Source of the DNA: Tetragonia tetragonoides
Lineage: Eukaryota; Streptophyta; Magnoliopsida; Caryophyllales; Aizoaceae
Direction of reading: 5' to 3'
Length of the DNA: 64,000 nucleotides
Assembly: GCA_038025085.1 (NCBI GenBank)
Contig: CM076143.1
Span: 38,857,001 to 38,921,000 of the forward strand
A model generated the notes under the pieces. That model searched no databases and was not told the DNA's origin. It saw only the letters and a list, made by a program, of their open reading frames with translations. A program made the position numbers and the translations under genes. Below, piece by piece: positions 62,301 through 64,000 of this stretch; within the stretch, counting starts at the first letter, position 1, and each line of letters starts with the position of its first letter.

Positions 62301-64000
62301 AAAACCCATAAAGTCCCTCTATGTCTGTTGCTTAAACGCCAAAAAAAACATTATAATTACTTCCAAAATCAATATCCATATGCTCAAGTATTGAGAACTA
62401 AAGAAAATAGATGGACTAGAAAAGTATATATTGTTATTTCTCAGAATACTCACTGAAATTTCCTCATTGCATCATTAAAATTCAGCAGGGGAAATGCTTT
62501 TGAAATGTAGCTATTCTATCAAATAAAATCTCATTCTGATAACTCATTTTGATATTTTCACGAAAACCACAAATCTTTACAGCTCTATCCTAAAATGTTC
62601 TATATGAGCTTAGTGATTGATTGCTGTCTAACCTAAATTTCAAAAACATAGATACGAGGAAAGATGTTACAAATGGAAACTATTGAGAGATAGGAAAATT
62701 TTCTCTCCCCCACGTTTCCTAAGTTCATGAAGTTAGGGTTTCATGTTGCAAATTTGGGATTGAAATGGCCCATTGATTTTTTGCCATCGCGAATGGAATT
62801 TGAAACATCAAATTTTGGTGTAGTTTGGGGGGAATGGGTATAATTTGTTGGGAATAATCAGCAGGCAAAAAATCAGAAAATCAAGGCACAAGGGAAGCAC
62901 ATGAGGACAAAACCATCAGTTAGCGGCATTTTTTTACCGGTAAATGACACAATGTGTTTCAAAGTAGTGAAAACATATAAAATAGATGGTTTTGTATTAA
63001 TTTTGTTTTAATGTGTTCCTTCGCAAAATGTTGCATTATTAGGCAAATTTAAAATAAAAGTCTCTCGGAACATTATTACATACAAAAGCACATAAGGGAT
63101 AAGGCAGAATTATCTGAGCAGCGAAGCCTCATTTACAGACTGCTCATTTGTATTAAATGAGCAAGGAAGGTGATTTTCCAGTAGATACTATTCCTTAACA
63201 TTAGTTGAATTATCACATTGCTTACTCAATGGGTGAGCTGAAAAGGTATCGATGATCCTCCAAATTCTTATATCACAACCAAACTTTAATCTAGAAAGGA
63301 AACTACATCATTGTTTATATATGGCAATTTGCGAATTCCACATCGTACACAATCTGAAGCACGCATTTATTTAAATAGATATGATACCTGTGAAATCTGG
63401 AGAGCTGCTATTTGGTACTGCTCCAAGACGAGTAAAGCTCTTGCGTTCTGAATGCTTTTTAAGAGGAGGACGGCCTGATTTACTGAAGAAGACAGGATAA
63501 AATATTATATTAATCATCTAAGTTATAAAATATTAGCACAAGCCTCATCACAAAGCTATCCAATTGTAAAATTGAACACCTTCCATTCTTCTCAGAGCCA
63601 GGTCTTGTATTTCGAACAGGTTTTGCTGCAGCTGGATTCTCCAGCTTCTCCCTCAATGGAGACATGCTTCCCCTTGAAAATGAGGATCCCCTCCCAGTAC
63701 GGCCTTGTCTACGTACACCATCTCCAATTTCTTCCTTTGCAACCATTTTGCTCTTCTTTGGGAATCCAGAAGGGCTGACATGGTGATGACCATTCATACT
63801 AACTCTTTCGTCTAGCTCAGAACCACCAAAAATTTTATCCTTCAGTCTATTTTCTGTAGCACCATTTTCCTCGCTTTCAGATAATCTTGCTGGAGATGGG
63901 GCATTTTCAAGTTTCACCTTTAGCTGCTGGGAGTTACTTGTCATATTTCTGACAGGAAGTGACCCATTTGCCCCACCAGGAATTCTGGTGCTAAAATCAG
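56398..64000 (-). CDS. Conserved nuclear-type protein (AT2G19390/AT4G29790-like), C-terminal 11 exons
   Basis: Exons on the minus strand: 64000-63580 (continues outside), 63482-63388, 61324-61262, 61190-61105, 60993-60928, 60388-59813, 59630-59556, 58835-58765, 58686-58629, 57423-57186, 57041-56398. Every junction has GT/AG and phases join, giving about 797 residues. Ser/Arg/Lys-rich N-terminal part here, then SDDDREELLAAAQFA, an acidic Asp/Glu/Ser middle (59813-60388), a helical Lys/Glu-rich stretch (QLKKQLCQQ through KKKAHLKRIHKVVEEKKA), KVPRHVALAFIKRTLARCRKF, basic Lys-rich stretches, and the end EIPMDDLSDLNMLL. From memory this is the plant-specific family of AT2G19390 and AT4G29790, annotated as SRRM2-like; its function is not known to me. 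No stop or frameshift is seen, so it is probably active. The start lies beyond 64000. Confidence 0.85.
61325..63387 (-). other. Large intron of the host gene
   Basis: A 2.06-kb intron, much longer than its neighbours. The part 61600-61760 has repeat-like text (GGATCCAAGGATC, CCAAGTATCATACCGTATCC) that suggests an old transposon remnant, but no ends were found. Confidence 0.5.

Overview
The window is nuclear DNA of a flowering plant, most likely a eudicot. It has one intron-rich host gene with plant-type splice sites, tRNA-primed LTR retrotransposons, MITEs, SINEs and long AT-rich intergenic stretches. The species cannot be named from the sequence alone. About three quarters of the window is repetitive or transposon-derived.

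Layout, left to right. 1-8907: a decayed Ty3/gypsy element of Tat/Ogre type on the minus strand, with LTR 7661-8907, gag-protease 6373-3586, no reverse transcriptase/RNase H, and integrase 3346-1883. Beyond the integrase, on the opposite strand, lies a DUF7745/plant-mobile-domain gene (223-1569) with its own TATA box. 10392-10689: a Tourist-like MITE. 11155-17022: a tRNA-derived SINE split by an old Ty1/copia element (11297-16847). 17245-17597: a second MITE. 18069-20782: a very young non-autonomous copia derivative whose 643-bp LTRs differ at one base by my reading and which encodes only Gag-protease. It sits between a TATA box and a small secreted repeat-protein gene (20851-21441). 22843-23990: remains of another Tat-type LTR. 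24122-24319: a 66-bp tandem array. 24500-33796: a LARD-like element with two 4.2-kb LTRs around a 0.9-kb non-coding core. 34238-34882: a second plant-mobile-domain pseudogene, cut in its second exon by a minus-strand chromovirus (from 34883 to about 43.9 kb) that carries an extra ORF upstream of gag. 44463-48230: an almost pure pyrimidine block of two 1864-bp repeats. 50251-50959: 308-bp tandem repeats overlapping a small candidate gene. 53229-54282: a GC-rich foldback element. 56398-64000: eleven exons of a conserved host nuclear-type protein gene on the minus strand, its 5' end beyond the window.

The transposons form a nested history. The copia element lies in the SINE, the LARD lies next to a mobile-domain gene, the chromovirus lies inside that gene, and a young gag-only element has displaced a host promoter. 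The most unusual signals are (a) a GC-rich promoter module shared between the Tat LTR and the promoter of the antisense mobile-domain gene, (b) the near-identical-LTR Gag-protease-only element, (c) the extra chromovirus ORF, and (d) the giant polypyrimidine repeat.

Except for the host gene and the 18796-20145 Gag-protease frame, almost every coding region here is broken by stops or frameshifts. Splice sites, TSDs and element borders were read by eye; family names rest on recognised motifs, not on database searches.
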